A stretch of DNA of 64,000 bases from Pseudomonas costantinii (GTDB taxonomy: Bacteria > Pseudomonadota > Gammaproteobacteria > Pseudomonadales > Pseudomonadaceae), in contig NZ_MDDR01000039.1 of assembly GCF_001870435.1 (NCBI RefSeq), positions 62,001 through 126,000 of the forward strand, written 5' to 3'. Positions 50,655 through 58,655 of this stretch are shown piece by piece (the first letter of the stretch is position 1; every line of letters begins with the position of its first letter). The notes under the pieces were generated by a model. The model made no database searches. It was not told the origin of the DNA and saw only the letters and a program-made list of their open reading frames with translations. The translations under genes and the position numbers were made by a program.

Positions 50655-50746
50655 TGTGTGGGAGCTGGCTTGCCTGCGATAGCATCAACCCGGTTTTACC
50701 GAAAGACCAAGTCGCCTGCATCGCGGGCAGGCCCGACTTCCACACA
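50655..50746. repeat. REPIN between truA and fimV
   Basis: TGTGTGGGAGCTGGCTTGCC at 50655 is mirrored by a degenerate GGCAGGCCCGACTTCCACACA ending at 50745, with CGCGGG in the inner arm. The copies are inverted, as in P. fluorescens REPINs. Confidence 0.7.
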
Positions 50747-50747
50747 A

Positions 50748-50774
50748 AGCAAAACGGCGACCCGAAGGTCGCCG
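50748..50774 (-). terminator. Terminator of fimV
   Basis: A perfect 8-bp stem CGGCGACC/GGTCGCCG with a UUCG-type tetraloop on the minus strand is followed by TTTTGCTTTG, 20 bases after the fimV stop. Confidence 0.85.
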
Positions 50775-50793
50775 CCGCTTCAACAATCGACGA

Positions 50794-53349
50794 TTACGCC
50801 AGTCGGCTGAGCATTTCCTTGGCTTCGCTACGCTGAGCCTCATCGCCTTCGGTCAGCACTTCGGAAAGGATGTCCCGCGCGCCGTCTGCATCCCCCATAT
50901 CGATGTAGGCTTGGGCCAGGTCCAGCTTGGTCGCGACCTCATCGGTGCCGGAAAGGAAATCGAAGTCTGGCTCATCACCGCCCAACGCCGCGTCTTCAGC
51001 GGTGAATGAAGGCTCGATGGAAGGATGCTCCAGGCTCTGGGACAGACGATCCAATTCAGCGTTGACGTCGTCCAGATCCGAAGCAAACGCATCAGGCTTG
51101 GCGGCCGTCGGAGCTTGCGGCTCATCCGCCAGGGACAGGTCGAAGTCTTCCGGCAGGTCGAAATCGTCCAGCGCGGCCGGCGTCAGGGTCGGAGGCTCAA
51201 CTGCCGGCATATCCTTCATCTGGTCTTCAAGACCCGAGAGGAAGTCGTCGTCCGATTGCGCGGAGGCCGGTGCTTCCAACTGCAAATCCAGATCGAAGTC
51301 CGACAGATCGTCCGAACGGGTCTTGGTTTCAGCCTGCTGAAGGGCGGACTCAAAGCTCAGCTCATCTTTCGAGCTGACCACGGCCGGAGAAGCCGCTTCC
51401 AGATCGTCCAGGCTCAAGTCGAAATCAGTGTCGAAAGCCTCAGGCGCCGGCGCTGGCGCAACAGGCTTGTCTTCCAGCAGGTCCTTGACGTATTGAGCGT
51501 CCAGGGCCGCAGCGGCAACAGCGGCACTGACACCCACCGCCAACACGGCCATGGCTGGGAAGCGACCTTTAAGCTGCTCGACCTGGGCATGGTTTTCACC
51601 ATTGGCCACCAGTTGACGCTCCTGGCTGACGAACCCGTCTTTGTCGCTTTGCAGACCGTAGACTTCCATCAACTTCAAGCGCAAGTCGCTGCGCTTGGGC
51701 TCATGTTTGATCGCCTGCTCCAGTACCTCGGCAGCCTGATTCAGATGACCCCGATCAATATGGGACTGGGCTTGAGCCAGCGCATCATTGGAATTTTCCG
51801 GAGCTACAGCAACAGCCAGTGGCGCGAGTGCGGAGGCAACTGCCGGGGACACTACAGGCTCAACAATCGGAGCAGGTGCTGGAGCAGCAGCCAACTTGAC
51901 GTTCGGCGCCGGCACTTCCAAACCTTCGAAGCTGTCCGAAGGCAGATCGTGATCAACGTTTGGGGCGAACACAGGCTCTTCAGCCAGGGCCCGCGCCATA
52001 CGCAGGTGCTTTTCCTCTTCGCGGCGGGCATTGCGATGACGCGCCCACAAGAGCAGGAGCAGCAACACTACCAGGCCAGCCGCACCGCCGATCACGCCGA
52101 GGACAACCGGGCTAGTCAGCAGGTCATTGAATTGGCCTTCGGGGCTGGCAGGCGCAGCATCCGGCTTGATCGGCTCGGGCTCGGGCACAGCTGCAGCCGG
52201 CGTAGCTCCGGGAGCGGCCGGAGTGGCCGCAGGCTCACCGGCCAACTGAGCAGGTATCGCCGCCGTCGCCTGCGCCGCCGGATCACCCTTTTCAGCCTGC
52301 AACCTGGCCAATTGATCATTTTTCAGTTGAATCAGCTTTTGCAGCTTGTCCAACTGGCTTTGCAGGTCCGCTGCACGGCTTTTCAGCTCAGCGTTGTCAC
52401 GGCGAGTGGTATCCAACTCTTCCTGAGTCATCGCCAGTTTGTCGCTCAACGCCCGACCGTCACCCGCCCGGCCCTTCGCGCCTTTTTTGGCTGACTCGGC
52501 CGATACCAGGCTCAAGTTGTCCTTGGCATTGGTGCTCGACGGAGCACTCCCTGCCTGAGTGCGCTTGGTAGCATCCAGTTGCTGCTTGCCCAACGCTTGA
52601 TTGGTTGCCGTGCGACGGCCCTGACGCCAAGCAGCGTTCTGCGCAGTCACCTCGGCAATCGCCTCGGGCTGCGGCAGGCTGGTCGCTTGCACGCGATCCG
52701 GCAGGCGCAAGACCTGACCGGTTTTCAGGCGGTTGATATTGCCGTCGACAAAGGCATCAGGATTGAGCGCCTGAATGGCCAGCATGGTCTGCTGGACCGA
52801 CGCACCATTGCGATTTTTCTCGGCAATTTCCCACAAGGTGTCGCGAGAAGTCGTGGTGTGCTGGGCAGATTTGCTGACAGTGCGCGCAGTGCCGGTCGGC
52901 GCACTCAAACGCGGCGCGGGCGCGCTGGCGGTCGGCGCCGGCTGCTCGAACTTGGCCGGATCGAGCAGCACACTGTAGTCACGCATCAGGCGGCCATTGG
53001 GCCATTGCACCTGCAGCAGGAAACGCACATAGGAATCAGGCAGCGGCTTGCTGGAGGTGACACGCACCACGCTGCGGCCGCTGGGGTTGATCACCGGGGT
53101 AAACGTCAGGTCATTGAGAAACGCCTGGCGATCCACGCCTGCGTCCACAAACGCCTGGGAGGAAGCCAGGCTCGGCGTGATCTCGGAAGCCGTGAGGCCA
53201 CCGACATCAAGCAATTCGATTTCCACCGACAACGGCTGGTTCAACTTGGACTTGAGGGTCATCTCCCCGAGCTGCAGCGCCTGCGCCATACCGGAGGACA
53301 GCGCCGAGGCGGCCGCTATTGCTAACACCAGTTTGCGAACTTGAACCAT
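50794..53349 (-). CDS. fimV: FimV pilus-assembly/polar hub protein
   Basis: This is an 851-residue inner-membrane protein that organises type IV pili, flagella and c-di-AMP/GMP enzymes at the pole. A signal peptide (about 1-24) is followed by a FimV N-domain (LKSKLNQPLSVEIELLDVGG), LysM (about TSRDTLWEIAEKNRNGASVQ), a coiled coil, and TM VVLGVIGGAAGLVVLLLLLL. A long acidic cytoplasmic part (about 440-790) is next, and the C-terminal FimV motif LDLAQAYIDMGDADGARDIL ends it. I chose ATG 53349. The 38 codons before it have no start support. Confidence 0.95.
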   Translation of the reverse strand: MVQVRKLVLAIAAASALSSGMAQALQLGEMTLKSKLNQPLSVEIELLDVGGLTASEITPSLASSQAFVDAGVDRQAFLNDLTFTPVINPSGRSVVRVTSSKPLPDSYVRFLLQVQWPNGRLMRDYSVLLDPAKFEQPAPTASAPAPRLSAPTGTARTVSKSAQHTTTSRDTLWEIAEKNRNGASVQQTMLAIQALNPDAFVDGNINRLKTGQVLRLPDRVQATSLPQPEAIAEVTAQNAAWRQGRRTATNQALGKQQLDATKRTQAGSAPSSTNAKDNLSLVSAESAKKGAKGRAGDGRALSDKLAMTQEELDTTRRDNAELKSRAADLQSQLDKLQKLIQLKNDQLARLQAEKGDPAAQATAAIPAQLAGEPAATPAAPGATPAAAVPEPEPIKPDAAPASPEGQFNDLLTSPVVLGVIGGAAGLVVLLLLLLWARHRNARREEEKHLRMARALAEEPVFAPNVDHDLPSDSFEGLEVPAPNVKLAAAPAPAPIVEPVVSPAVASALAPLAVAVAPENSNDALAQAQSHIDRGHLNQAAEVLEQAIKHEPKRSDLRLKLMEVYGLQSDKDGFVSQERQLVANGENHAQVEQLKGRFPAMAVLAVGVSAAVAAAALDAQYVKDLLEDKPVAPAPAPEAFDTDFDLSLDDLEAASPAVVSSKDELSFESALQQAETKTRSDDLSDFDLDLQLEAPASAQSDDDFLSGLEDQMKDMPAVEPPTLTPAALDDFDLPEDFDLSLADEPQAPTAAKPDAFASDLDDVNAELDRLSQSLEHPSIEPSFTAEDAALGGDEPDFDFLSGTDEVATKLDLAQAYIDMGDADGARDILSEVLTEGDEAQRSEAKEMLSRLA

Positions 53350-53511
53350 AGCCTCATCCTTTGTTTGAACACTCCCCGGCCTGCGAGAAGGTTGGTAACC
53401 GCTGCCATAAGGCATGGCGAGCCGATAGGTCACCGACGCGCTTCTATTCCTGCTTGGGGCCAAGCATAGCGCTTAGCTAGAATCAATCTACAAATTGCCG
53501 CCAAGTATCTT

Positions 53512-54522
53512 TTACACAAGGCCTTTTATCAACAACTGAGCCAGCTGTACGGCATTCAGTGCTGCGCCTTTGCGTACGTTATCTGACGTCAGCCACAGAT
53601 TTAGTTCCGCCGGATCGTCCACACCCGCACGCACTCGGCCGACGTAGACTACATCCTGGCCGACCGCATCCCCCACAGCTGTAGGGTAGTCACCCTCTTC
53701 CACGAGCTCGATACCCGGTGCTGCGTCAAGTGCACGATTGACCGCAGCGAGGTCGACCGCCGATCCCAATTGCAACGACACACTCAGGCTATCGCCAAAA
53801 AACACCGGGGCTTGAACGCAAGTTGCGGAAATCTTTAGCAAAGGAGTTTCCAGCACTGCACGCAGTTCGTGTACGAGACGTTTCTCCAGGGCTGTATGAC
53901 CTTGGGCGTCTGGTGTGCCGACTTGTGCCAGCAGGTTGAAGGCCATCTGCCGATCAAAGAACTTTGGCTCCAGCGGGCGCACATTCAGCAGCTCGGCGGT
54001 CTGTCGAGCCAGCTCACTGACGGCTTCGCGGCCCTGGGCAGACACGGCCAGATTAGCGGTGACGCTAACGCGCTGGATATCCAGCAAACCGCGCAATGGC
54101 GCCAGGACCACCGCCAGGTTGGTGGCGGATGGGCTTGGGCTGCCGAGCTGGAAAGGCTTTTTCAGACCTTTGAGAATGTGGGCGTTGGCTTCCGGCACCA
54201 CTTGAGGCGCCTGATCGGCCGGCAAGGCGCCGGACAGATCGATCACCGAGCAGCCCGCCGCCGTGGCTCGCGGCGCGAAGCTCAGGGTAACGGCAGGGCC
54301 GGCCGCAAAGAACGCAAGCTGCGCTTTTTTGAAGTCGAACTCATCGACCTCCTTGACCCGAACGTTTTTGCCGCGAAACGGCACCGATGCGCCGGCCGAG
54401 TTACTGCCCGCCAGTAGGTACAGGGTGCCCACCGGGAAATCCAGTTCTTCGAGAATCTGCACCAGCGTTTCGCCAACGGTGCCGGTGGCGCCGATCACGG
54501 CGATTTCAAAGGTCTGGGTCAT
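53512..54522 (-). CDS. Aspartate-semialdehyde dehydrogenase-like protein (USG-1 type)
   Basis: This 336-residue protein is a paralog of Asd. It has a Rossmann N-terminus (IAVIGATGTVGETLVQILEE) and the Asd-like dimer domain. At the place where Asd has NCTVS with the catalytic Cys, this protein reads LGSPSPSATNLAVV, with no Cys, so dehydrogenase activity is unlikely. Similar USG-1 proteins sit next to asd in other Pseudomonas. Its role is unknown. Confidence 0.88.
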   Translation of the reverse strand: MTQTFEIAVIGATGTVGETLVQILEELDFPVGTLYLLAGSNSAGASVPFRGKNVRVKEVDEFDFKKAQLAFFAAGPAVTLSFAPRATAAGCSVIDLSGALPADQAPQVVPEANAHILKGLKKPFQLGSPSPSATNLAVVLAPLRGLLDIQRVSVTANLAVSAQGREAVSELARQTAELLNVRPLEPKFFDRQMAFNLLAQVGTPDAQGHTALEKRLVHELRAVLETPLLKISATCVQAPVFFGDSLSVSLQLGSAVDLAAVNRALDAAPGIELVEEGDYPTAVGDAVGQDVVYVGRVRAGVDDPAELNLWLTSDNVRKGAALNAVQLAQLLIKGLV

Positions 54523-54611
54523 GGGAGTCGCCTCGGGTATTGCGGGGGGAGCGGCACTTTACCGGGTGGTGGGGGGCGAGGCAATTGCACACACTTCTCA
54601 GGCAGCAAATC

Positions 54612-54703
54612 CCCTGTAGGAGCCCGGCTTGCCGGCGATAGCGCCGGCTAGATCACCGCCAGGCTCAAAGCTATCGTCACTGGTAAGCCAGGCTCCTACA
54701 GGG
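54612..54703. repeat. REPIN upstream of the asd terminator
   Basis: CCCTGTAGGAGCCCGGCTTG at 54612 is mirrored by GGCTCCTACAGGG ending at 54703. The inner arms GCCGGCGATAGC and GCTATCGTC also pair in part. This is a clear inverted REP pair. Confidence 0.8.
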
Positions 54704-54717
54704 AACGCGCCTGGCAA

Positions 54718-54750
54718 CAAAAAACCCGCGACTGTCACCAGTCGCGGGTT
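54718..54750 (-). terminator. Terminator of asd
   Basis: A perfect 11-bp stem AACCCGCGACT/AGTCGCGGGTT with a 6-base loop on the minus strand is followed by TTTTTTG, 20 bases after the asd stop. Confidence 0.9.
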
Positions 54751-54770
54751 TCTCTTATTGCCTCAAGCGA

Positions 54771-55883
54771 TCAACGCTCCAGCAAAATCCGCAGCATGCG
54801 GCGCAGCGGTTCAGCCGCGCCCCACAGCAGTTGGTCGCCAACAGTGAACGCGCCCAGGTACTGGGTGCCCATGTTCAACTTGCGCAGACGGCCCACGGGG
54901 ACATTCAGGGTGCCGGTGACCTTGGTCGGGCTCAGCTCCTGAATGCTGATATCGCGGTTGTTCGGTACCAGCTTGACCCATGGGTTGTGCTGGCTGATCA
55001 ACCCTTCGATATCGGCGATCGGCACGTCTTTGTTCAGTTTGATGGTCAGCGCCTGGCTGTGGCAGCGCATGGCGCCGATGCGCACGCAGATACCGTCGAC
55101 CGGGATCGGGCTCTTGAAGCGACCGAGGATCTTGTTGGTCTCAGCCTGAGCCTTCCACTCTTCACGGCTCTGACCGTTCGGCAGTTCTTTATCGATCCAC
55201 GGGATCAAGCTACCGGCCAACGGCACGCCGAAGTTCTCGGTCGGGTAGGCATCGCTGCGCATGGCTTCAGCCACACGACGGTCGATGTCAAGGATCGCAC
55301 TGGCAGGATCCGCCAGTTGATCGGCCACCGCCGCGTGGGTCGTGCCCATTTGCTTGATCAGTTCGCGCATGTTCTGCGCGCCGGCGCCGGACGCCGCCTG
55401 ATAAGTCATGGCGCTCATCCACTCGACCAAGCCAGCTTCGAACAAGCCGCCCAGGCCCATCAACATCAGGCTGACGGTGCAGTTGCCGCCGATGTAGTTC
55501 TTGGTGCCCGCATCCAACTGCTGGTCGATGACCTTGCGGTTTACCGGGTCCAGAACGATGACCGCATCATCCTGCATGCGCAGGCTGGAAGCGGCGTCGA
55601 TCCAGTAACCCTGCCAGCCGGCTTCGCGCAGCTTGGGGAACACTTCGCTGGTGTAGTCGCCGCCCTGACAGGTCAAAATCACGTCGAGGGTTTTCAGCTC
55701 TTCAATGCTGTAGGCGTCCTTGAGCGGAGCAATATCCTTGCCCACGGACGGCCCTTGGCCACCAACGTTCGAAGTGGTGAAGAACACCGGCTCAATAAGA
55801 TCGAAATCCTGCTCTTCCAGCATCCGCTGCATGAGCACGGAACCGACCATACCGCGCCAACCGATCAGACCTACACGTTTCAT
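54771..55883 (-). CDS. asd: Aspartate-semialdehyde dehydrogenase
   Basis: This 370-residue NADPH enzyme leads to Lys, Met, Thr and diaminopimelate. N-terminal VGLIGWRGMVGSVLMQRML binds NADP. The catalytic Cys135 is in NYIGGNCTVSLMLMGLGG and the catalytic His region is RIGAMRCHSQALTIKLN. Length matches E. coli Asd. It is 64 bases from leuB and precedes the USG-1 paralog. Confidence 0.97.
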   Translation of the reverse strand: MKRVGLIGWRGMVGSVLMQRMLEEQDFDLIEPVFFTTSNVGGQGPSVGKDIAPLKDAYSIEELKTLDVILTCQGGDYTSEVFPKLREAGWQGYWIDAASSLRMQDDAVIVLDPVNRKVIDQQLDAGTKNYIGGNCTVSLMLMGLGGLFEAGLVEWMSAMTYQAASGAGAQNMRELIKQMGTTHAAVADQLADPASAILDIDRRVAEAMRSDAYPTENFGVPLAGSLIPWIDKELPNGQSREEWKAQAETNKILGRFKSPIPVDGICVRIGAMRCHSQALTIKLNKDVPIADIEGLISQHNPWVKLVPNNRDISIQELSPTKVTGTLNVPVGRLRKLNMGTQYLGAFTVGDQLLWGAAEPLRRMLRILLER

Positions 55884-55947
55884 CGCAACTACACCTTGTT
55901 AAAAAGTGGGCCGCCTTGCAGCAACAACTGCAAGCGGGCCCGAGAGA

Positions 55948-57030
55948 TTACAGATTCCGCAGCGCGGCGACTACTGCGTCGCCCATTTCTTGCGTCCCAA
56001 CCTTGGTGCAACCCTGTGACCAAATGTCACCGGTGCGCAAACCCTGGTCCAGCACCAGGCTCACGGCCTTCTCGATCGCGTCCGCCGCTTCAGTCAGGCT
56101 GAAGCTGTAACGCAACATCATCGACACCGACAAAATCGTCGCCAGCGGGTTGGCAATGCCCTGGCCCGCGATGTCCGGCGCCGAACCGTGGCACGGCTCG
56201 TACATGCCTTTGTTGTGGGTATCCAGGGACGCCGACGGCAGCATACCGATGGAACCGGTGAGCATCGAGGCCTGGTCGGACAGGATGTCGCCGAACAGGT
56301 TGTCGGTGACGATCACGTCGAACTGCTTGGGTGCACGCACCAGTTGCATCGCGGCGTTGTCAACGTACATGTGGCTCAGTTCAACGTCCGGGTAGTCCTT
56401 GGCGACTTCTTCGACAATTTCACGCCAGAGTTGACTGGAGGCCAGTACGTTGGCCTTATCCACCGAGCAAACCTTCTTGCCGCGCACACGAGCCATGTCG
56501 AAACCGACACGGGCGATACGGCGGATTTCGCTCTCGCTGTACGGCAGGGTGTCGTAGGCCTGGCGTTCGCCATTTTCCAATTCGCGCACGCCGCGTGGCG
56601 AGCCAAAGTAGATACCGCCGGTCAGCTCACGCACGATCAGGATGTCCAGGCCCGCCACCACTTCCGGCTTCAGGCTCGATGCATCAGCCAGTTGCGGGTA
56701 GAGAATCGCCGGGCGCAGGTTGCCGAACAGGCCGAGTTGCGCGCGAATTTTCAGCAGGCCGCGCTCAGGGCGGATGTCACGCTCGATCTTGTCCCATTTC
56801 GGGCCGCCCACGGCGCCCAGCAGCACGGCATCGGCTGCGCGGGCACGGTCCAGGGTCTCATCGGCCAGGGGCACGCCGTGCTTGTCGATCGCTGCGCCGC
56901 CGATCACGTCGTGGCTCAGTTCGAAGCCCAGGCTGTACTTGGTGTTGGCCAACTCCAGGACTTTGACCGCTTCGGCCATGATTTCCGGGCCAATACCGTC
57001 GCCAGGGAGAATCAGAATCTGCTTACTCAT
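55948..57030 (-). CDS. leuB: 3-Isopropylmalate dehydrogenase
   Basis: This 360-residue NAD-dependent enzyme does the third step of leucine synthesis. The N-terminus is ILILPGDGIGPEIMAEAVKV. The substrate and metal residues appear in RELTGGIYFGSPRGVRELE and DMARVRGKKVCSVDKANVL, and the cofactor region in PCHGSAPDIAGQGIANPL. It is transcribed on the minus strand with leuD and leuC upstream, interrupted by a methyltransferase gene. Confidence 0.97.
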   Translation of the reverse strand: MSKQILILPGDGIGPEIMAEAVKVLELANTKYSLGFELSHDVIGGAAIDKHGVPLADETLDRARAADAVLLGAVGGPKWDKIERDIRPERGLLKIRAQLGLFGNLRPAILYPQLADASSLKPEVVAGLDILIVRELTGGIYFGSPRGVRELENGERQAYDTLPYSESEIRRIARVGFDMARVRGKKVCSVDKANVLASSQLWREIVEEVAKDYPDVELSHMYVDNAAMQLVRAPKQFDVIVTDNLFGDILSDQASMLTGSIGMLPSASLDTHNKGMYEPCHGSAPDIAGQGIANPLATILSVSMMLRYSFSLTEAADAIEKAVSLVLDQGLRTGDIWSQGCTKVGTQEMGDAVVAALRNL

Positions 57031-57050
57031 GCGTTCCTCATTTCATCGAG

Positions 57051-57072
57051 CGACCTGCCCGCGGGCAGGTCG
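57051..57072. promoter_or_regulatory. 22-bp perfect palindrome ahead of leuB
   Basis: CGACCTGCCCGCGGGCAGGTCG is a perfect 22-bp inverted repeat, 20 bases before the leuB start and 17 bases after the methyltransferase stop. No U-tract follows it on either strand, so it is not a standard terminator. It may be an operator or an RNA hairpin. Confidence 0.45.
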
Positions 57073-57089
57073 GGAAAAATTAATCAGCC

Positions 57090-57854
57090 TTATTTTTCGG
57101 CCCAAACCACCAGCACGTCGGTGCTGAAGGTGCCGTCGGCTTGAATCTCATAGTAATCGCGGACTTCCTGGCCCATCGCCTGCTGCAGCTCCAGGATCGC
57201 AGCGCGCAAAGCCTGTGGCGTGCGCATGCGCTCAACCCACGAGGTGTATTCCAGACGCAGGCGCTGGCGGCTGCTGTTGCGCACATGCAAACCGGCTTCG
57301 CTGAGCTGCTGCATCCATTCGGCGGCGGAATAATCGCGCACGTGGCTGGTATCACGCAGCACTTCGACGGTTTGCAGGTAAGTGTCCAACAGCGGGCTGC
57401 CCGGTGACAAGACGTCCACGAAAGCCGCCACGCCGCCCGGCTTGAGCACACGACGCACTTCACGCAACGCCAAGCCGAGGTCGCTCCAATGGTGGGCCGA
57501 GTAACGGCTGAAAACGAAGTCGAACTCACCATCGGCAAACGGCAGGCGCTCAGCGGCGCCGTGCACGGTGCTGATGTTGTTCAAGCCGCGATCCACCGCA
57601 GCCGCCGCAACCACGTCGAGCATCGGCTGGGACAGGTCGTAGGCCACCACGTCTTTCACCAGCGGCGCGACATGGAAGCTGACATGGCCAGCGCCGCAGC
57701 CCAAATCCAACAGTCGCGCGGCGCCCTTCCCGGCCAGTTCGGCCTGGAGCAGTGCGAATTCAGTGCCTTGGGCGTGCACGGCACTGCTCAGGTAGGCCGA
57801 GGCTTGCTCGCCGAATTGCTTTTGCACGACTTGGGTGTGGGCGGTGCTGGTCAT
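57090..57854 (-). CDS. Class I SAM-dependent methyltransferase
   Basis: This 254-residue enzyme has motif I LLDLGCGAGHVSFHVAPL, motif II-like region FDFVFSRYSAHHWSDL and VKDVVAYDLSQPMLDV. The substrate is unknown, and UbiE/Ycgj-type proteins are the closest. It lies between leuD and leuB, a location conserved in Pseudomonas as I recall. ATG 57854 was chosen since the upstream part overlaps a REP repeat. Confidence 0.85.
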   Translation of the reverse strand: MTSTAHTQVVQKQFGEQASAYLSSAVHAQGTEFALLQAELAGKGAARLLDLGCGAGHVSFHVAPLVKDVVAYDLSQPMLDVVAAAAVDRGLNNISTVHGAAERLPFADGEFDFVFSRYSAHHWSDLGLALREVRRVLKPGGVAAFVDVLSPGSPLLDTYLQTVEVLRDTSHVRDYSAAEWMQQLSEAGLHVRNSSRQRLRLEYTSWVERMRTPQALRAAILELQQAMGQEVRDYYEIQADGTFSTDVLVVWAEK

Positions 57855-57890
57855 GATGGCTTTCCTTGGGTTTTGGGGTGGTTGTACGGG

Positions 57891-57980
57891 CTCTATCGCA
57901 GGCAAGCCAGCTCCCACAGTTGACCGAGTTGTTCAGAAGAACACCGAGCAATGTGGGAGCCGGGCTTGCCCGCGATGGGG
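57891..57980. repeat. REPIN between leuD and the methyltransferase gene
   Basis: CTATCGCAGGCAAGCCAGCT (then CCCACAG) is mirrored by GTGGGAGCCGGGCTTGCCCG at 57953. The two units point outward. Such insertions lie between cotranscribed genes and may cause transcript processing. Confidence 0.75.
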
Positions 57981-58000
57981 CCCGCACGGCCTACCTCATA

Positions 58001-58645
58001 TCAAGCATCGCGAAACAACCAGGGCTGGCTTGCCCGGTGCTTGGCTTCAAAGGCGGCAATCGCATCGCCGTCCTGCAAGGTCAGGCCGATATCGTCCAGG
58101 CCGTTGATCAGGCAGTGCTTACGGAAGGCGTCCACTTCAAAGTGATACACCTTGCCATCCGGACGGGTCACGGTTTGCGCGGCCAGGTCAACGGTCAGTT
58201 GGTAGCCCACGTCGGCTTCGACTTGCTTGAACAGCTCATCCACTTCGGCATCGCTCAAGATGATCGGCAGCAAGCCGTTCTTGAAGCTGTTGTTGAAGAA
58301 GATATCGGCATAACTCGGCGCAATGATGCTGCGAAAGCCATACTCTTCCAGAGCCCACGGCGCGTGTTCACGGCTGGAGCCGCAGCCAAAGTTTTCCCGG
58401 GCCAACAATACACTAGCGCCCTGGTAGCGTTCGGCGTTAAGCACGAAGTCCTTGTTCAGCGGGCGCTTGGAGTTGTCCTGGTAGGCGTAGCCCACGTCCA
58501 GGTAGCGCCACTCGTCAAACAGGTTCGGACCAAAACCGGTGCGCTTGATCGACTTCAAGAACTGCTTGGGGATGATCTGGTCGGTGTCCACGTTGGCACG
58601 ATCCAACGGTGCGACTAAACCTGTGTGTTGTGTAAAAGCACGCAT
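58001..58645 (-). CDS. leuD: 3-Isopropylmalate dehydratase small subunit
   Basis: This 214-residue subunit pairs with LeuC to isomerise 2-isopropylmalate. Family motifs are GLVAPLDRANVDTDQIIPKQ near the N-terminus and FGCGSSREHAPWALEEYG in the middle. It starts 10 bases after leuC. Confidence 0.97.
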   Translation of the reverse strand: MRAFTQHTGLVAPLDRANVDTDQIIPKQFLKSIKRTGFGPNLFDEWRYLDVGYAYQDNSKRPLNKDFVLNAERYQGASVLLARENFGCGSSREHAPWALEEYGFRSIIAPSYADIFFNNSFKNGLLPIILSDAEVDELFKQVEADVGYQLTVDLAAQTVTRPDGKVYHFEVDAFRKHCLINGLDDIGLTLQDGDAIAAFEAKHRASQPWLFRDA

Positions 58646-58655
58646 CGGATATTCC

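Noticed and set aside
51025..52494. 489-codon open frame antisense to fimV
   Set aside because: The acidic, low-complexity coding of fimV makes a basic, Arg/Gln-rich frame on the other strand. This is composition, not a gene.
57051..57072. Palindrome before leuB considered as a terminator of the methyltransferase gene
   Set aside because: On the minus strand the U-run comes before the hairpin rather than after it, and on the + strand no gene ends there.
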